Assembly (NCBI GenBank): GCA_005883215.1
Contig: VAYS01000003.1
Location: forward strand, 1 to 64,000
Length of the DNA stretch: 64,000 bases
Source: Actinomycetota bacterium
GTDB lineage: Bacteria; Actinomycetota; Thermoleophilia; Solirubrobacterales; Solirubrobacteraceae
Direction: 5' to 3'
Both the position numbers and the translations under genes were made by a program. The notes under the pieces are model-generated. The model was given only the letters and a program-made list of their open reading frames with translations. It searched no databases and was not told the origin of the DNA. The stretch's first letter is position 1, and the number at the start of each line of letters is the position of its first letter. Shown here piece after piece: positions 1-10,962 of the stretch.

Positions 1-1045
<1,045 letters not shown>

Positions 1046-1050
1046 CCAGG

Positions 1051-1079
1051 AGGGCGCAGCGAGCTGGCCACCGCGCCCT
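1051..1079 (+). terminator. Hairpin after tuf, possible terminator or leader element
   Basis: A 7-bp inverted repeat (AGGGCGC at 1051-1057, GCGCCCT at 1073-1079) with a 15-nt loop begins 5 nt after the tuf stop. No T-tract follows, so intrinsic termination is only possible. A second GC inverted repeat (GGGCGG at 1120-1125 with CCGCCC at 1143-1148) lies further along the 226-nt tuf-rpsJ gap. This gap is where an S10-operon promoter or leader would sit. I see no convincing -35/-10 pair in it. Confidence 0.35.
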
Positions 1080-1271
1080 TCGCCTTCGAACAGGCCAGCG
1101 AGTCGGATACGACATCAGGGGGCGGACCCCGGGAGACCAGGGCCGCCCTCTCCGCGCCGGGGGCGCATGAGCTCCCGGCGTTGTGCGGTCCACGACCGCC
1201 GAACGCCAAGCAGCAAACACCCAGCGATCACCGTCAGCACCTACCGCCAGAGCCCAAGCAAGTAACAGACC

Positions 1272-1595
1272 ATGGCCACGGCCGCCCAGAACAACATCCG
1301 TATTCGCCTGAAGGCGTATGACACGTCGGCCATCGAGACCGCGGCCAAGGAGATCGTGGAGACCGCCACGCGCACCGGGGCCCGAGTCTCGGGTCCCGTG
1401 CCCCTGCCCACCGAGAAGAACGTCTACTGCGTGATCCGCTCTCCGTTCAAGGACAAGGACTCGCGCGAGCACTTCGAGATCCGCACCCACAAGCGGCTGA
1501 TCGACATCCACCAGCCCACGCCCAAGACGGTCGACTCGCTCCAGCGCCTGGACCATCTCCCGGCCGGCGTGGACATCGAGATCCGCCTCGCCTGA
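1272..1595 (+). CDS. rpsJ: 30S ribosomal protein S10
   Basis: S10 sits in the 30S head and in other bacteria also pairs with NusB in antitermination. The 107-residue product has the family pattern: IRIRLKAYD near the start, then GPVPLPT, and the conserved [11 protein letters not shown] segment near residues 75-85. It opens the S10 operon after a 226-nt gap and is followed 4 nt later by rplC. Confidence 0.97.
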   Translation: MATAAQNNIRIRLKAYDTSAIETAAKEIVETATRTGARVSGPVPLPTEKNVYCVIRSPFKDKDSREHFEIRTHKRLIDIHQPTPKTVDSLQRLDHLPAGVDIEIRLA

Positions 1596-1599
1596 GCCG

Positions 1600-2217
1600 A
1601 TGGCCGCGATCATCGCCCGCAAGATCGGCATGACCCAGGTGTTCGGCGAGGACGGCCGTGTCGAGCGCGTGACCGTGCTCGAGGCCGGGCCGTGTCCGGT
1701 GACCGCCGTGCGCACCCCTGACCGCGACGGATACGAGGCGGTCCAGCTGGCCTTCGGCGCGGCGCGGGAAAAGCAGCTGTCCAAGGCCGAGCTCGGCCAT
1801 CTCAAGAAGGTCGACGCCCCGCCTCTGCGGCACCTGGTCGAGTTTCGCGACGAAGTGGGCGAGCTGCAGGTGGGGGAGACGGTGACCGTCGAGGCGTTCG
1901 AGCCGGGTCAGCGCGTCAAGGTCTCGGGCACGTCTAGGGGCAAGGGCTTTCAGGGCACCGTGCGCCGCCACAACTTCAGCCGCGGTCCGACCACCCACGG
2001 CTCGCACAACATCCGCGCGCCCGGCTCGATCGGCGCCTCAGCCACCCCTTCGCGGGTGTTCAAGGGCATGCGCGGACCGGGCCAGATGGGCAACGAGCGC
2101 GTCACCCAGCGGCGCCTGCAGGTCGTCCAGGTGCGCGCCGGCGAGAATCTCCTGCTCGTGCGCGGCGCCGTGCCCGGTCCGCGCAACGGAATCGTCGAGG
2201 TGCGCTCCGATGGCTGA
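1600..2217 (+). CDS. rplC: 50S ribosomal protein L3
   Basis: L3 is an early-assembling 23S rRNA binding protein close to the peptidyl-transferase centre. The protein starts [15 protein letters not shown], typical of L3. It carries the conserved central block SRGKGFQG...[14 protein letters not shown] and the GMRGPGQMG segment of the long extension. At 205 aa it has normal length. Its last codons overlap rplD by 8 nt, implying coupled translation. Confidence 0.97.
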   Translation: MAAIIARKIGMTQVFGEDGRVERVTVLEAGPCPVTAVRTPDRDGYEAVQLAFGAAREKQLSKAELGHLKKVDAPPLRHLVEFRDEVGELQVGETVTVEAFEPGQRVKVSGTSRGKGFQGTVRRHNFSRGPTTHGSHNIRAPGSIGASATPSRVFKGMRGPGQMGNERVTQRRLQVVQVRAGENLLLVRGAVPGPRNGIVEVRSDG

Positions 2218-2902
2218 CGCTCCGGTGCTGGGCGCCGCCGGCAAGGTAAAGCTCGACGCCGAAGTCTTCGGCGCCCGCTTCTCGGGCCCGCTGGTACACG
2301 AGACGGTCCGCGCCGAGCTCAATGCCCGGCGCCGCGGCACCGCCGCCACGCGCACGCGCAGCCAGGTCCGGGGGGGCGGCGCCAAGCCGTGGCGCCAGAA
2401 GGGCACCGGACGCGCGCGGGCCGGCTCGAACCGATCCCCCCTGTGGGCAGGCGGCGCCGTGGTATTCGGCCCCCAGCCCCGCTCCTACACGGTCAAGGTC
2501 AACCGCAAGGAGCGCCGCGCTGCCCTGCGCAGCGCGCTCTCCCTGCACGCCGAGCGCGGCTCGCTGGCCGTGCTCGATCCCGCCGGCGTGGGCGAGCAGC
2601 CGTCGGCCAAGACCGCCGCCACGCTGCTGCGCGACTGGGGCGAATCCCCGCCCACGCTGGTGGTGCTCGGCGTCGAGGAGGCCACCGCCGCCCTGTCCTT
2701 TCGCAACCTGGCCCGGGTGAGTGTGCGGGCCGAGCCCGACGTGGGGGTGGCCGACATCGTCGGCGCCGCCTCGCTGCTGGTCTCCCGCCAGGCGCTCGAC
2801 GCGCTCGGCGCGCGCGCCCGAGGCACGGCGCCGGAGGCCGGCGCCCCCGCCCCGGCCACGGCGCCCGAGCCCGCCAGCTCCGGCGGCGGAAAGGACGGCT
2901 GA
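2210..2902 (+). CDS. rplD: 50S ribosomal protein L4
   Basis: L4 binds domain I of 23S rRNA and lines the exit tunnel. The conserved tunnel-loop region is present ([20 protein letters not shown], about residues 53-72), followed by the LAVLD and LVVLG strands of the globular domain. The product is 230 aa. The last 27 or so residues form an Ala/Pro-rich tail after the domain ends. The start overlaps rplC; rplW follows after 1 nt. Confidence 0.97.
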   Translation: MADAPVLGAAGKVKLDAEVFGARFSGPLVHETVRAELNARRRGTAATRTRSQVRGGGAKPWRQKGTGRARAGSNRSPLWAGGAVVFGPQPRSYTVKVNRKERRAALRSALSLHAERGSLAVLDPAGVGEQPSAKTAATLLRDWGESPPTLVVLGVEEATAALSFRNLARVSVRAEPDVGVADIVGAASLLVSRQALDALGARARGTAPEAGAPAPATAPEPASSGGGKDG

Positions 2903-2903
2903 C

Positions 2904-3203
2904 GTGGAGCCCACCCAGGTGCTCATCCGTCCCGTGGTGTCCGAGAAGAGCTACGTGCTCTCGGCCGCCGATCGCTACACCTTCCGGGTACACCCCGACG
3001 CGCACAAAACCGAGATCCGCCAAGCGGTTGAGCAGCTGTTCGACGTCAAGGTGCTCGACGTGCGCACGCTCATCGTCAAGCCCAAGCCCAAGCGCCGCGG
3101 CCTCACCCGGGGGCGCACGCGACGGTGGAAGAAGGCCATCGTCCAGGTCCGCCCGGGCGACACCATCCCGATCTTCCAGCGCCTGGAGGGCATCGAAAGC
3201 TAG
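2904..3203 (+). CDS. rplW: 50S ribosomal protein L23
   Basis: L23 lies at the tunnel exit and in other bacteria docks trigger factor and SRP. I place the start at the GTG at 2904, one base after the rplD stop, which gives 99 aa beginning [16 protein letters not shown]. The family signature RPVVSEKS and the VKPKPKRRG loop are visible. The frame stays open upstream, but that part is rplD sequence in another frame and was not included. Confidence 0.95.
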   Translation: MEPTQVLIRPVVSEKSYVLSAADRYTFRVHPDAHKTEIRQAVEQLFDVKVLDVRTLIVKPKPKRRGLTRGRTRRWKKAIVQVRPGDTIPIFQRLEGIES

Positions 3204-3207
3204 AGCC

Positions 3208-4047
3208 ATGCCCATCCGCAAACCCAAGCCCACCAGCCCCGGACGCCGCTTCGCCACCTACGCCGACTTCGGCGAGCTCACCCGCCCAGAGCCCGAGAAG
3301 TCGCTCGTGGAGGGGTTGGGCAAGAGCGGCGGCCGCAACACCCACGGCCGCAAGACCTCGCGCCACCGCGGCGGCGGGGCCAAGCGCCGCTACCGCAAGA
3401 TCGACTTCAAGCGGCGCAAGGACGGCGTGCCCGCGCGCGTGGCGGCGATCGAATACGACCCCAACCGCTCGGCCTACATCGCCCTGCTGCACTACGCCGA
3501 CGGCGAGAAGCGCTACATCCTGGCGCCCAACCGACTGCGCGTGGGCGCCGCCGTCGTCTCGGGCGACACGGCGGAGGTCGCGGTGGGCAACTGCCTGCCG
3601 CTCGCGCGCATGCCGATCGGCACCGTGGTGCACAACGTCGAGCTCGCGCCAGGCCGCGGCGGCCAGCTCGCCCGCTCGGCCGGCGCCGGTGTCCAGCTGA
3701 TGGCCAAGGAGGGCGACCTGGCCACCCTGCGCCTGCCCTCGGGCGAGATGCGCCAGGTGCGCTCCAGCTGCCGGGCCACCGTGGGCACGATCGGCAACGC
3801 CGACCACCAGAACGTCAAGATCGGCAAGGCAGGCCGCAAGCGCCACCTGGGCGTCCGACCTCAAACGCGCGGCACGGCGATGAACCCGGTCGACCACCCC
3901 CACGGGGGCGGGGAGGGCTCGACCACCGCCGGACGCCACCCGGTCACGCCCTGGGGCGTGCCCACCCTGGGCTACCGCACGCGCAAGAAGCACAAGCCGT
4001 CTGATCGCTACATCGTCCGCGGCCGCCGCCGCGGCAAGCGCAAGTAG
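3208..4047 (+). CDS. rplB: 50S ribosomal protein L2
   Basis: L2 is needed for subunit association and peptidyl-transferase activity. The start is the ATG at 3208, giving 279 aa ([14 protein letters not shown]). Seen are [20 protein letters not shown] near residues 42-61, the SH3-like core, and the highly conserved C-terminal [12 protein letters not shown] block that carries the key histidine. It sits 4 nt after rplW and 2 nt before rpsS. Confidence 0.97.
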   Translation: MPIRKPKPTSPGRRFATYADFGELTRPEPEKSLVEGLGKSGGRNTHGRKTSRHRGGGAKRRYRKIDFKRRKDGVPARVAAIEYDPNRSAYIALLHYADGEKRYILAPNRLRVGAAVVSGDTAEVAVGNCLPLARMPIGTVVHNVELAPGRGGQLARSAGAGVQLMAKEGDLATLRLPSGEMRQVRSSCRATVGTIGNADHQNVKIGKAGRKRHLGVRPQTRGTAMNPVDHPHGGGEGSTTAGRHPVTPWGVPTLGYRTRKKHKPSDRYIVRGRRRGKRK

Positions 4048-4049
4048 CC

Positions 4050-4322
4050 ATGAGCCGCTCGAGCAAGAAGGGGCCGTGGGTCGAGCAGCGCCTGCTGGCG
4101 CGCATCGAGGCCATGAACGCCTCCAACACCAAGCACATGGTCAAGACCTGGTCGCGGACGTCGACGATCTTCCCCGAGATGGTCGGCCACACGATTGCCG
4201 TGCACGACGGACGCAAGCACGTCCCGGTGTTCGTCACCGAGTCGATGGTGGGTCACAAGCTCGGCGAGTTCGCCCCCACGCGGATGTACCGCGGCCACTC
4301 CGGCTCCGGGAGGGTGAGGTGA
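4050..4322 (+). CDS. rpsS: 30S ribosomal protein S19
   Basis: S19 is a 30S head protein near the A-site finger that works with S13. The 90-residue product opens [16 protein letters not shown] and contains [17 protein letters not shown] and the [15 protein letters not shown] block, all typical. The last four bases (GTGA) are also the start codon of rplV. Confidence 0.97.
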   Translation: MSRSSKKGPWVEQRLLARIEAMNASNTKHMVKTWSRTSTIFPEMVGHTIAVHDGRKHVPVFVTESMVGHKLGEFAPTRMYRGHSGSGRVR

Positions 4323-4900
4323 GCCCGAGCAAGCCCCAGGACCCCGAAAAGGGCAAGGCCGCCGAGTCCGAGCAGATCGCGGCTGAGGCCGCCGAGGCCA
4401 AGGAGGCCGAGGCCAAGGCCGAGGAGGCCAAGCCGCGGCGCCGGCGCGCCAAGAAGGACGCAGACGCCCCCCGGCCCCGCCGTCGCCGCGCACGCAAGGC
4501 CGCCCCCGAGGCCGAGGGCAGCGCCGCCGAGGAGACCGAGGTGGAAAAGGAGGGCGCCGCGGCCGCCACCGCCGAGGCCCCAGCCAAGGCTCCGGGGAAG
4601 CGTCGCCGCGGTGCCAAGGCCGACGCGGGCGCCGACCAGAAGGTCCCCGAGCTGGAGGCCGAGCGCAGTAAGGACGCGCCACGAGCGGCGGCGCGCGACT
4701 GGGCCCGCCTACTCGACTCGGCGGTGGCCAACGCCGAAAACAACCACGAGCTGGTGGGCGATGAGCTGCGCGTCACGCAGGCCATCGCCGACGAGGGGCC
4801 GACCCTCAAGCGCTATCGACCGCGGGCGATGGGACGGGCGACCCAGATCCGCAAGCGCACCAGCCACCTGACCATCACGCTCGCCCCGGAAGAGGAGTAG
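4319..4900 (+). CDS. rplV: 50S ribosomal protein L22, N-terminal half replaced by low-complexity sequence
   Basis: L22 binds all 23S rRNA domains and sends a beta-hairpin into the exit tunnel. From the GTG at 4319 (GTGA overlap with rpsS) the product is 193 aa. Residues 1-120 are low-complexity Ala/Glu/Lys/Arg sequence. Recognisable L22 starts only at about residue 121 ([20 protein letters not shown]). It then runs through the hairpin ([16 protein letters not shown]) to [10 protein letters not shown]. The usual first 45 or so residues of the fold (the KYVR.SPRKARLV helix and the following helix) are absent. I looked in the other frame of this stretch and found no displaced copy. Gene identity is clear from the C-terminus and from synteny. 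Whether the missing half is genuine or an assembly artefact is open. Confidence 0.9.
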   Translation: MSPSKPQDPEKGKAAESEQIAAEAAEAKEAEAKAEEAKPRRRRAKKDADAPRPRRRRARKAAPEAEGSAAEETEVEKEGAAAATAEAPAKAPGKRRRGAKADAGADQKVPELEAERSKDAPRAAARDWARLLDSAVANAENNHELVGDELRVTQAIADEGPTLKRYRPRAMGRATQIRKRTSHLTITLAPEEE

Positions 4901-4903
4901 CCC

Positions 4904-5920
4904 GTGGGTCAGAAGGTCCATCCCGAGTCAATGCGCGTGGGCTACATCCACGACTGGAAGTCCAATTGGTTCTCTCACCGCCACTTCGCCCAATTCCTGG
5001 GCGAGGACGTCCGCATCCGCGGGCACATCACCGGCAAGCTCGCCCATGCCGGACTGAGCGACATCACCATCCGCAAGGACTCGGCCGAGGTCGAAGTCAA
5101 CATCCACACCGCGCGGCCGGGGATCGTGATCGGCAAGTCGGGCAGCGAGGTCGACGCGCTGCGGCGCGATCTGCACCGCATCACCGGCAAGCAGATCAAG
5201 GTCAACATCCTCGAGATCAAGCGCCCCGAGCTCGACGCCAAGCTGGTCTCCCAGTCGATCGCCGAGCAGCTGCAAAACCGCGTGGCCTTCCGGCGGGCGA
5301 TGAAGCGCGCGCTGACCAGCGCCATGCGCTCCGGCGCCAAGGGCGTGCGCATCCAGGTCTCCGGGCGCCTGGGCGGCGCAGAGATGGCCCGCACCGAGGG
5401 GTACTCCGACGGCCGCGTCCCCCTGCACACCATGCGCGCCGACATCGACTACGGCTTCTACGAGGCGCGTACCACCTTCGGACGCATCGGCGTCAAGTGT
5501 TGGATCAACAAGGGCGAGATCATGCCCGAGGGCTACTCCGGCGCGGACCTGACCGATATGACCGGCCCGCCGCCCCAGTCCGAGCGCGACGGCCGCGACG
5601 GCCGCGACGGCGGTCGGGGCCGGGGACGGGGCCGCGGCGGCGGCTCGGGCCGCTCCGGTCCGGGCGGGCCGCGTCCCGCTTCGGGCGGGCGCGATCGCTC
5701 GGGCCCTGGCTCCGGCGCGGCGCGCCCCGGCGAGGCGCCTGCTCCGGCGCCGCCGAGTGCCGAGACGCCGTCCCCCGCCTCCGAGCCGACCGAGGCTCAG
5801 CCCCCAGCGCCCGAACGATCCGAGGCGCCGCCCTCCGCGCCCGAGCAGCCCGCGGCGCCCGAGCAGCCGGCGACCGAGACCGGGGACGCCGATGCGCCGC
5901 CTGGCCCGGAGGCCAGCTGA
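4904..5920 (+). CDS. rpsC: 30S ribosomal protein S3 with long Gly/Arg and Pro/Ala tail
   Basis: S3 forms part of the mRNA entry tunnel. The GTG start gives [18 protein letters not shown]. The KH domain with [11 protein letters not shown] is near residues 73-83, and the C-terminal S3 domain runs to about residue 218. The product is 338 aa, well above the usual 210-270. Residues 222-338 form a disordered-looking tail: first Arg/Gly/Asp-rich, then Pro/Ala/Glu-rich with APEQP repeats. The stop overlaps the rplP start by one base (TGATG). Confidence 0.96.
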   Translation: MGQKVHPESMRVGYIHDWKSNWFSHRHFAQFLGEDVRIRGHITGKLAHAGLSDITIRKDSAEVEVNIHTARPGIVIGKSGSEVDALRRDLHRITGKQIKVNILEIKRPELDAKLVSQSIAEQLQNRVAFRRAMKRALTSAMRSGAKGVRIQVSGRLGGAEMARTEGYSDGRVPLHTMRADIDYGFYEARTTFGRIGVKCWINKGEIMPEGYSGADLTDMTGPPPQSERDGRDGRDGGRGRGRGRGGGSGRSGPGGPRPASGGRDRSGPGSGAARPGEAPAPAPPSAETPSPASEPTEAQPPAPERSEAPPSAPEQPAAPEQPATETGDADAPPGPEAS

Positions 5921-6330
5921 TGCTCTCGCCCAAGCGCGTCAAGCACCGCAAGCAGCACCGCGGCCGCCGCGCCGGGGTGGCCCGAGGCCAGGTCAAGGTC
6001 CAGTTCGGGGAATACGGCCTCAAGTCGCTCGAGGCGGGATGGCTGACCAACCGCCAGATCGAGGCGGCCCGTATCGCCATGACACGCCACATCAAGCGCG
6101 GTGGAAAGGTGTGGATCAACGTCTTTCCCGACAAGCCGGTGACCAAGAAGCCCGCCGAGACCCGTATGGGCTCGGGCAAGGGCAACCCCGAGGGCTGGGT
6201 CGCCGTGGTCAAGCCCGGTCGCGTGCTGTTCGAGCTGGCCGGGGTGTCCGAGCCGCTGGCCCGCGACGCGCTGCGCCTGGCGGCACACAAGCTTCCCCTG
6301 AAGTCCAAGTTCGTCATGCGCGAGGACTGA
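5920..6330 (+). CDS. rplP: 50S ribosomal protein L16
   Basis: L16 helps shape the A-site region of 23S rRNA. Start ATG 5920 shares its A with the rpsC stop, giving 136 aa. It begins [16 protein letters not shown] and contains [25 protein letters not shown] and the [16 protein letters not shown] block typical of the family. Length is normal. Two bases separate it from rpmC. Confidence 0.96.
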   Translation: MLSPKRVKHRKQHRGRRAGVARGQVKVQFGEYGLKSLEAGWLTNRQIEAARIAMTRHIKRGGKVWINVFPDKPVTKKPAETRMGSGKGNPEGWVAVVKPGRVLFELAGVSEPLARDALRLAAHKLPLKSKFVMRED

Positions 6331-6331
6331 C

Positions 6332-6553
6332 GTGCCCACCGCCCGCGAGATCCGAGACCTGGCCGATGACGAGTTGGCCGCGCACATCGCGACCGCCCGA
6401 CGCGAGCTGTTCGGGCTGCGCTTTCAGCACGCCACCGGCGAGCTGGAGAACACCGCCGGCCTGCGCGCGGCCAAGCGCGATCTCGCCCGGGCGCTGACCG
6501 TGGCCCGCCAGCGTGGATTGAAGATCGTGCCCGAACCCACCCTCCAGCCCTGA
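6332..6553 (+). CDS. rpmC: 50S ribosomal protein L29
   Basis: L29 is a small helical protein near the tunnel exit, next to L23. The GTG start gives 73 aa. It has the family two-helix pattern: EIRDLADDELAAHIA, then ELFGLRFQHATGELEN and RDLARALTVARQRG. Its position between rplP and rpsQ is canonical. Confidence 0.95.
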   Translation: MPTAREIRDLADDELAAHIATARRELFGLRFQHATGELENTAGLRAAKRDLARALTVARQRGLKIVPEPTLQP

Positions 6554-6560
6554 CCAAACG

Positions 6561-7280
6561 ATGACCGACAAGAAGCCCGACACCCCGGAGAACGAGACCG
6601 AAGCCGAGACGCCCAGCGAGGGCGAGGCGCCCGCGCCCGAGGCCGCCGAGGCCGAGGCCCCCGCCGCCGAGAAGCCCAGCGAGGCCGAGACCGAGGCTGC
6701 GCCGGCGGCGGAGGAGCCGGCCGCGGAGGAGCCGGCGGCGGAGGAGCCGGCGGAAGAGGAGCCCGCTGCCGCAGAGCCCGTCGGCGAGGGGGCCGAGCCC
6801 GCGGCCGCCGCGGGACCCGTTTCGCCCAAGGAGCGCCGACGTCGCGCCCGGTCCGCACACCGCGATGCCCGACCGGAGCGGAGCCCGCAGGAGCGCCAGG
6901 CCGAACGTCAGGCGGCCCGCGCCGCCAAGGGCCGGTCGCGGCGCACGGCCCGCGAACGGCGCCGGACCAAGGCCCGCGAGCGCCGCGCCGCCGCTCCGGA
7001 TGTCCAACCGCCTGCGCCGTCCGCCGGTGCGGCCGGTCGTCCCAAGCTGCGCCAGGGCGTCGTCGTTTCCGACAAGCCGAACAAGACGATCACCGTGCGC
7101 ATAGACATTACCCGCCAGCACCGCATGTACCAGAAGATCCTGCGGAGCTCGCAGACGCTGCACGTCCACGACGAGTCCAACGAGGCCCACGAGGGCGACA
7201 CCGTGCGGGTGATCGAGAGCCGTCCGACTTCGCGCACCAAGCGCTGGCGTCTGGTCGAGGTCCTGGAGCGTGCCCGGTGA
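6561..7280 (+). CDS. rpsQ: 30S ribosomal protein S17 with 160-residue N-terminal extension
   Basis: S17 is a primary 16S rRNA binder with an OB fold and is normally about 85 aa. Here the ATG at 6561 gives 239 aa. Residues 1-89 are acidic Glu/Ala/Pro with EEPAA repeats. Residues 90-142 are strongly basic ([19 protein letters not shown]). The S17 domain occupies about 161-239 ([18 protein letters not shown]). No start codon with a better ribosome site was evident just before the domain, so the extension is probably translated. The stop overlaps the rplN start (GTGA). Confidence 0.92.
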   Translation: MTDKKPDTPENETEAETPSEGEAPAPEAAEAEAPAAEKPSEAETEAAPAAEEPAAEEPAAEEPAEEEPAAAEPVGEGAEPAAAAGPVSPKERRRRARSAHRDARPERSPQERQAERQAARAAKGRSRRTARERRRTKARERRAAAPDVQPPAPSAGAAGRPKLRQGVVVSDKPNKTITVRIDITRQHRMYQKILRSSQTLHVHDESNEAHEGDTVRVIESRPTSRTKRWRLVEVLERAR

Positions 7281-7645
7281 TCCAGAACGAGACCCGGCTG
7301 CGGGTCGCCGACAACACCGGGGCGCGGGAGATCCTGTGTATCCGCGTAAAGGGCGGCTCGCACCGCCGCTACGCCTTCGTGGGCGACGTGATTACGGCCA
7401 CCGTCAAGCAGGCCACCCCGCAGGGGACGGTCAAGAAGGGCGAGGTGGTCACCGCGGTCGTAGTGCGCACGAAGAAGTCGCTCGGTCGCGACGACGGCAC
7501 CTACATCGCCTTTGACGAGAACGCCGCCGTGATCATCGACGAGCAGAGCAACCCGCGCGGCACGCGCATCTTCGGACCGGTGGCCCGCGAGCTGCGGGAG
7601 CGCAACTTCATGAAGATCGTCTCGCTGGCCCCCGAGGTGCTGTGA
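7277..7645 (+). CDS. rplN: 50S ribosomal protein L14
   Basis: L14 contacts 16S rRNA in an inter-subunit bridge. The GTG start within the rpsQ stop gives 122 aa, the normal length. It opens [22 protein letters not shown] and includes the family segments [16 protein letters not shown] and [16 protein letters not shown]. Confidence 0.97.
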   Translation: MIQNETRLRVADNTGAREILCIRVKGGSHRRYAFVGDVITATVKQATPQGTVKKGEVVTAVVVRTKKSLGRDDGTYIAFDENAAVIIDEQSNPRGTRIFGPVARELRERNFMKIVSLAPEVL

Positions 7646-7977
7646 TGGGCATGAAGATCCGCAAGGACGACGAGGTGCTGGTCACCTCGGGCAAGGACCG
7701 CGGCAAGCGCGGCCGCGTCCTGCGTGTGGATCCCCGCCGCCAGCGGATCTACGTCGAGGGCCTGAACATCATCAAGCGCCACCAGCGCCCTCAGCAGGTA
7801 CGGGACGCCCAGCGTGCCGAGACGGTGGGCGGCGTGATCGAGCGCGAGGGTCCGATCCACGTATCCAACGTGATGCTCGTGGACCCCAAGACCGGCGACC
7901 CCACGCGCGTGGGGATCGAGCGCGAGAACGGCAAGCGACACCGCGTGGCCCGGCGCACTGGCCAGCGCCTGGAGTAG
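7645..7977 (+). CDS. rplX: 50S ribosomal protein L24
   Basis: L24 is an assembly initiator protein with a KOW motif. I chose the ATG at 7645, overlapping the rplN stop by one base, which gives 110 aa; a GTG one codon upstream is equally possible. The KOW segment ([20 protein letters not shown]) and the [11 protein letters not shown] block identify it. The conserved [12 protein letters not shown] follows. Confidence 0.95.
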   Translation: MGMKIRKDDEVLVTSGKDRGKRGRVLRVDPRRQRIYVEGLNIIKRHQRPQQVRDAQRAETVGGVIEREGPIHVSNVMLVDPKTGDPTRVGIERENGKRHRVARRTGQRLE

Positions 7978-7982
7978 CCGCG

Positions 7983-8783
7983 ATGGCCGCCACCACCGCC
8001 ACCCCCGCCCGTCTCCGGACCCGCTACGAGGAGGAGATTCGCCCGGCTCTGATGGAGCGCTTCGGCTACGGCACCCCGATGCAGGCGCCCCGCGTGGAGA
8101 AGGTCACCCTCAACATGGGCGTGGGCGACGCCAAACAGGACTCGGGCATGCTGGAGGCCGCCTCCGAGCAGCTGGCCACGATCGCCGGCCAGCGCCCGAA
8201 CGTGCGTCGGGCGCGCAAGTCGATCGCCAACTTCAAGCTGCGCGAGGGGATGCCGGTCGGCGTCTCGGTGACCCTTCGCCGCGAGCGGGCGTACGAGTTC
8301 CTGGACCGCCTTATGTCGATCGCCATTCCCCGCATCCGCGACTTCCGGGGTCTGAACCCGCGCTCCTTCGACGGGCGCGGCAACTACTCGATGGGCGTGC
8401 GCGAGCAGATCATCTTCCCCGAGATCGATTACGACTCGATCGACCGGGTGCGAGGCCTGGACATCACGATCACCACCTCGGCGCGCAGCGACGAGGAGGC
8501 CTTCGCCCTCCTCGAGGCGCTGGGGATGCCCTTCTCCCGCGAGGGGCGACCGGGCGACCTCGCCGCCGAAGAGGCGCGCGCGGCGGCCGAGGAGGAGGCG
8601 CGACACGAAGAGGCGCGGGCCAAGGCCGAAGCCGAGCAGGCTGCCCTAGAGCAGCTCAAGGAGGAGAACCCCGAGGCCTACGCCCGGCGCGAGCGCGAGA
8701 CCGAAGAGGGCGAGGAAGGCGAGGCGCCGGCGGCCGGCGATTCATCCCAGGGCGCGGACAAGAAACCGAGCGAGGAGCAGTAA
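7983..8783 (+). CDS. rplE: 50S ribosomal protein L5 with acidic C-terminal extension
   Basis: L5 binds 5S rRNA and contacts P-site tRNA. The core covers about residues 10-186: [14 protein letters not shown], the [15 protein letters not shown] loop, and [16 protein letters not shown]5 normally ends near 180-190 residues. Here a further 75 or so residues follow, rich in Glu/Ala and probably helical ([19 protein letters not shown]) before a polar tail. The core is standard; the role of the tail is unknown. Confidence 0.96.
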   Translation: MAATTATPARLRTRYEEEIRPALMERFGYGTPMQAPRVEKVTLNMGVGDAKQDSGMLEAASEQLATIAGQRPNVRRARKSIANFKLREGMPVGVSVTLRRERAYEFLDRLMSIAIPRIRDFRGLNPRSFDGRGNYSMGVREQIIFPEIDYDSIDRVRGLDITITTSARSDEEAFALLEALGMPFSREGRPGDLAAEEARAAAEEEARHEEARAKAEAEQAALEQLKEENPEAYARRERETEEGEEGEAPAAGDSSQGADKKPSEEQ

Positions 8784-8789
8784 CGAGCG

Positions 8790-8975
8790 ATGGCCAAGAC
8801 CTCTCAGCGCGTGCGCCAAGCACGCCCCCAGAAGTTCAAGACCCGCAACTACACCCGGTGTCAGCGCTGTGGCCGGGCGCGAGCGGTCTACCGCCGTTTC
8901 GGTCTGTGCCGCATCTGTCTGCGCGAGCTCGCCCACAACGGGTTCATCCCCGGGATGACCAAGTCCAGCTGGTAG
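8790..8975 (+). CDS. rpsZ: 30S ribosomal protein S14, zinc-binding type
   Basis: At 61 aa this is the short, zinc-binding form of S14 common in Gram-positive bacteria. Two CxxC pairs are visible (CQRC near residue 24 and CRIC near residue 40), with the [12 protein letters not shown] and IPGMTKSSW endings typical of the type. It follows rplE by 6 nt. Confidence 0.96.
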   Translation: MAKTSQRVRQARPQKFKTRNYTRCQRCGRARAVYRRFGLCRICLRELAHNGFIPGMTKSSW

Positions 8976-8979
8976 ACCC

Positions 8980-9384
8980 ATGTCGATGACCGACCCCGTC
9001 TCCGATTTCCTCACGCGTGTGCGCAACGCCATCCAGGCCGCGCACGAGACGGTGGAGATCCCCTCCTCGCACCTGAAGGCCGACATGGCCCGGATCCTCA
9101 AGGAGCAGGGCTACATCGACGCCTACTCGATCGACCGTCCCCAAGGTGCTCCCGGCGACATGATCAACATCCGCCTGCGCTACACCGGGGGTCGACAGTC
9201 GGCGATCACCGGCCTGCGCCGCGTATCGCGTCCGGGCCGGCGCACCTACGTCGACGCGCATTCGATTCCCCGGGTAATGGGTGGGATGGGCACCGCCATC
9301 GTCTCAACCTCGCGCGGGGTGATGACCGGTCACGACGCCCGCGCCGCCGGCGTGGGCGGCGAGGTAGTGGCCGAGGTCTGGTAG
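8980..9384 (+). CDS. rpsH: 30S ribosomal protein S8
   Basis: S8 binds the central domain of 16S rRNA and in other bacteria represses its own operon. The product is 134 aa and starts [17 protein letters not shown]; a second in-frame ATG lies two codons on. The C-terminal signature [19 protein letters not shown] is clear. Four bases separate it from rpsZ. Confidence 0.96.
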   Translation: MSMTDPVSDFLTRVRNAIQAAHETVEIPSSHLKADMARILKEQGYIDAYSIDRPQGAPGDMINIRLRYTGGRQSAITGLRRVSRPGRRTYVDAHSIPRVMGGMGTAIVSTSRGVMTGHDARAAGVGGEVVAEVW

Positions 9385-9389
9385 GCGGC

Positions 9390-9923
9390 GTGTCGCGGAT
9401 CGGAAAAGCCCCCATCCCCGTGCCCTCCGGGGTCACGGTGGCGATCGAACCCGAGCTCGTGCGGGTCAACGGCCCGCGGGGCGAGCTCTCCGAGCGCGTG
9501 CCGCGAGAGATCGAGGTCGTCCAGGACGACGACCGGCTGGTCGTGCGCCGCCCCACCGACCGGGGCGAGCATCGGGCCCTGCATGGCCTGACCCGCTCGC
9601 TGGTCGCCAACATGGTCCAAGGCGTCACCGAGGGCTACGAGAAGCGTCTGGAGATTCAGGGCGTCGGCTACCGGGCCCAGCTGCGCGGCCGCGACCTCGA
9701 ACTCGCCCTGGGCTACTCGCACCCGGTGTCGATCAAGGCCCCAGAGGGCATCGAGTTCGAGGTACCGGCCCCCACGCGGGTGGTCGTGCGCGGGATCTCC
9801 AAGCAGCTGGTGGGGGAGACCGCTGCCAACGTGCGCAAGCAGCGACCGCCCGAGCCCTACAAGGGCAAAGGCATCCGTTATGAGGGCGAGTACGTAGCTC
9901 GCAAGGTGGGCAAACGGGCATGA
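9390..9923 (+). CDS. rplF: 50S ribosomal protein L6
   Basis: L6 lies near the sarcin-ricin loop. The GTG start yields 177 aa beginning [15 protein letters not shown]. Two repeats of the L6 fold are present, with [17 protein letters not shown] in the middle and the signature [13 protein letters not shown] near the end. The stop overlaps the rplR start (ATGA). Confidence 0.97.
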   Translation: MSRIGKAPIPVPSGVTVAIEPELVRVNGPRGELSERVPREIEVVQDDDRLVVRRPTDRGEHRALHGLTRSLVANMVQGVTEGYEKRLEIQGVGYRAQLRGRDLELALGYSHPVSIKAPEGIEFEVPAPTRVVVRGISKQLVGETAANVRKQRPPEPYKGKGIRYEGEYVARKVGKRA

Positions 9924-10273
9924 CAGTCAAGGCCAAGCCCCAAAGCCGGATGCGTCGCCGTCGGCGCGTGCGGGCCAAGATCACCGGCGACGAGCAGCGG
10001 CCGCGGATCTCGGTGTTTCGCTCCAACCGCGGCATCAACGCCCAGCTGATCGACGACTCGGCCGGCCGCACGCTGGTGGCGGTCAACTGGACCGAGCCCG
10101 AGCTGCGCGAGCTAAAGCGGGCCGAGCGCGCCCGCCGCGTCGGCGAGGTGCTGGCCCAACGAGCCAACGCGGCGGGCATCGAGCGGGCGGTGTTCGACCG
10201 CGGCGGCTACCGCTATCACGGCCACGTGCGCGCCCTGGCCGAGGGCGCTCGCGAGGGAGGCCTGGCGCTGTAG
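9920..10273 (+). CDS. rplR: 50S ribosomal protein L18
   Basis: L18 brings 5S rRNA into the 50S subunit together with L5. The 117-residue product has a basic N-terminus ([12 protein letters not shown]). The core follows with [20 protein letters not shown] and the C-terminal [21 protein letters not shown] block. A 35-nt gap separates it from rpsE. Confidence 0.96.
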   Translation: MTVKAKPQSRMRRRRRVRAKITGDEQRPRISVFRSNRGINAQLIDDSAGRTLVAVNWTEPELRELKRAERARRVGEVLAQRANAAGIERAVFDRGGYRYHGHVRALAEGAREGGLAL

Positions 10274-10308
10274 GCCGGCCGGGGCCAGCAGCTACCCTGC
10301 TCCAACAC

Positions 10309-10962
10309 ATGCCCGCCGACCGCTCAGTCAGCCCCGCCGGCCTGGACCTCCAGGAGCGCGTGGTCGAAATCAACCGCGTAGCCAAGGTGGTCAAGGGCGG
10401 CCGCCGATTCTCGTTCACCGCGCTGGTCGTCGTCGGCGACGAGCAGCAGGTGGTCGGCGTCGGCTATGGCAAGGCCAACGAGGTGCCCCTCGCCATCCAA
10501 AAGGGGGTCGAGCGGGCCCGCAAGGCATTGTTCCGGGTGCCGCGCTTCGGCGCCACGATCCCCCACCAGATCACCGGCGTCTACGGCTCGGGTCGAGTGC
10601 TGCTAAAGCCGGCCGCCCCGGGAACCGGGGTGATCGCCGGCGGCGGCGTGCGCGCCGTGCTCGAGCTGGCGGGCATCAACGACATCCTCTCCAAGAGCCT
10701 GGGCTCCCAGAACCCGATCAACCTGGTCAAGGCCACCGTCACCGCGCTGCAGACGCTGCGCACGCCCGACGAGGTCGCCGAGCTTCGCAACCTGTCGATC
10801 AACCAGGTTCTCGGCCTGGGGGGCGAGAAGCGCGACGGAGGCCAGGCCCGCGAGGGCGCTCCTGCCCCGCCCAACCCCGCTGCCCTGCCCAACGCCGCTG
10901 GCCCGCCCAACGGCGATGGCGACGAGCGAGCCCCCGGCGGCGAGACCACCTCGGTTAGCTGA
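10309..10962 (+). CDS. rpsE: 30S ribosomal protein S5 with C-terminal extension
   Basis: S5 affects decoding fidelity and mRNA unwinding at the entry site. Seen are [19 protein letters not shown], the [13 protein letters not shown] loop and GAGIxD-like [20 protein letters not shown]. The core ends near residue 170. The remaining 45 or so residues are Pro/Ala/Gly-rich and contain PPN/LPN repeats. The stop overlaps rpmD by one base. Confidence 0.96.
   Translation: MPADRSVSPAGLDLQERVVEINRVAKVVKGGRRFSFTALVVVGDEQQVVGVGYGKANEVPLAIQKGVERARKALFRVPRFGATIPHQITGVYGSGRVLLKPAAPGTGVIAGGGVRAVLELAGINDILSKSLGSQNPINLVKATVTALQTLRTPDEVAELRNLSINQVLGLGGEKRDGGQAREGAPAPPNPAALPNAAGPPNGDGDERAPGGETTSVS

Noticed and set aside
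2389-3207. N-terminally extended L2 starting inside rplD
   Set aside because: The extra 273 codons are rplD read in another frame; the ATG at 3208 gives a normal L2.
5520-7190. 556-codon minus-strand open frame in the ribosomal cluster
   Set aside because: Antisense to rpsC, rplP, rpmC and rpsQ; no family pattern, and it arises from high third-position GC.
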